Under the pieces are notes generated by a model. It was not told where the DNA came from. It searched no databases and saw only the letters and a list, made by a program, of their open reading frames with translations. This document shows positions 5,304 through 5,606 of a stretch of DNA of 5,606 nt, in pieces. Origin of the DNA: Bacteroidales bacterium (GTDB lineage: Bacteria > Bacteroidota > Bacteroidia > Bacteroidales > P3); contig JAITVC010000040.1 in the NCBI GenBank assembly GCA_031286005.1, forward strand, positions 1-5,606. The letters run 5' to 3'. Each line of letters opens with the position of its first letter. The stretch's first letter is position 1. A program made the translations under genes and the position numbers.

Positions 5304-5606
5304 CTACAATGGTCTCACAGGAATGCAAATATCCACATCGAATAGAGTTGGAATTCCTTTTTCGTCCATTTCCGTGTTGTGATACAACTCGTATGGGCTC
5401 CCGTAAAATTGATAGCCATGTTCGGCCACCCACAAGCACATTGTGTTCCATGCGTTTTCAAAACCTTTTGAATCCACTTGAAAACGTCCTACGGCACATT
5501 TTGCTGCCGGAATGGTGGCTTTACCGATTTCGCCTTCCACGTTTACATCACCGGTTACGGTAATACACGCATCCTGGCGCACCTTCTCAATGGCCGTTAC
5601 AGACGG
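5304..5606 (-). CDS. GyrI-like effector-binding domain, C-terminal part of a probable AraC-family regulator (partial)
   Basis: The last 100 residues of a protein whose 5' end lies beyond the window. The frame is open to the edge, so an internal GTG at 5582 should not be taken as its start. Visible blocks are the strand DACITVTGDV, then 'IGKATIPAAKCAVGRFQVDS', a helix with FENAWNTMCLWVAEHGYQF, then SPYELYHNT and the ending DVDICIPVRPL. This order (a strand with 'p.g.yAv..f', a helix with 'W..l..Wl.e.Gy', 'p.yE.Y.n', 'D(I)CIPV.P') is that of the GyrI-like small-molecule-binding domain found alone or after an AraC helix-turn-helix. The AraC assignment is a guess because the DNA-binding part is not in view. 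The effector is unknown. It converges on rpmB, with the hairpin at 5251-5278 between them. Confidence 0.8.
   Translation of the reverse strand, partial: PSVTAIEKVRQDACITVTGDVNVEGEIGKATIPAAKCAVGRFQVDSKGFENAWNTMCLWVAEHGYQFYGSPYELYHNTEMDEKGIPTLFDVDICIPVRPL

Noticed and set aside
5294..5563. Plus-strand open frame opposite the GyrI-domain gene
   Set aside because: It lies just after the rpmB terminator without a promoter, and the minus strand carries a clear conserved domain across the same bases.

Overview
The window comes from a member of the Bacteroidota. Four promoter cores of the phylum-specific type (TAnnTTTG, here TATCTTTG or TAACTTTG) precede genes, and one has a TTTG box 20 bp upstream. 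There are no clear Shine-Dalgarno sequences, the DNA is moderately AT-rich, and the proteins resemble Bacteroidota families. No tRNA, rRNA, CRISPR array or intact mobile element is visible.

Layout, left to right. (1) 62-611: two genes overlapping by 14 nt, an acidic 74-aa protein and a basic 112-aa protein, read as a type II toxin-antitoxin module of the RelE/ParE sort. (2) 701-3079: a two-component system in kinase-then-regulator order, with a membrane sensor histidine kinase and an OmpR/PhoB-class response regulator resembling RprX/RprY. (3) 3060-4583, minus strand: a secreted 507-aa protein of unknown function whose last codons overlap those of the response regulator tail to tail by 20 bp. 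(4) 4624-4830: a remnant of a KilA-N-type DNA-binding protein, missing its 5' end and its middle. (5) 4928-5283: a compact single-gene unit for ribosomal protein bL28, with a well-formed promoter and a strong intrinsic terminator. (6) 5304-5606, minus strand, running off the window: the C-terminal GyrI-like effector-binding domain of what is probably an AraC-family regulator.

The kinase and regulator should form one phosphorelay, and the toxin-antitoxin pair one self-regulating unit. The other genes look like independent neighbours. The KilA-N remnant and the toxin-antitoxin pair suggest an accessory or recombination-prone stretch next to core genes.

The observations that go beyond routine annotation are: a perfect 12-bp hairpin with a T-run inside the minus-strand gene, placed to terminate the convergent response-regulator transcript; two genes whose start codons lie only 4 to 8 nt after the promoter core, suggesting leaderless mRNAs; ATG-TAA start-stop units in two leaders; and a tandem repeat placed like an operator in front of the toxin-antitoxin genes. 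I did not find convincing evidence of a wholly new multi-gene system.
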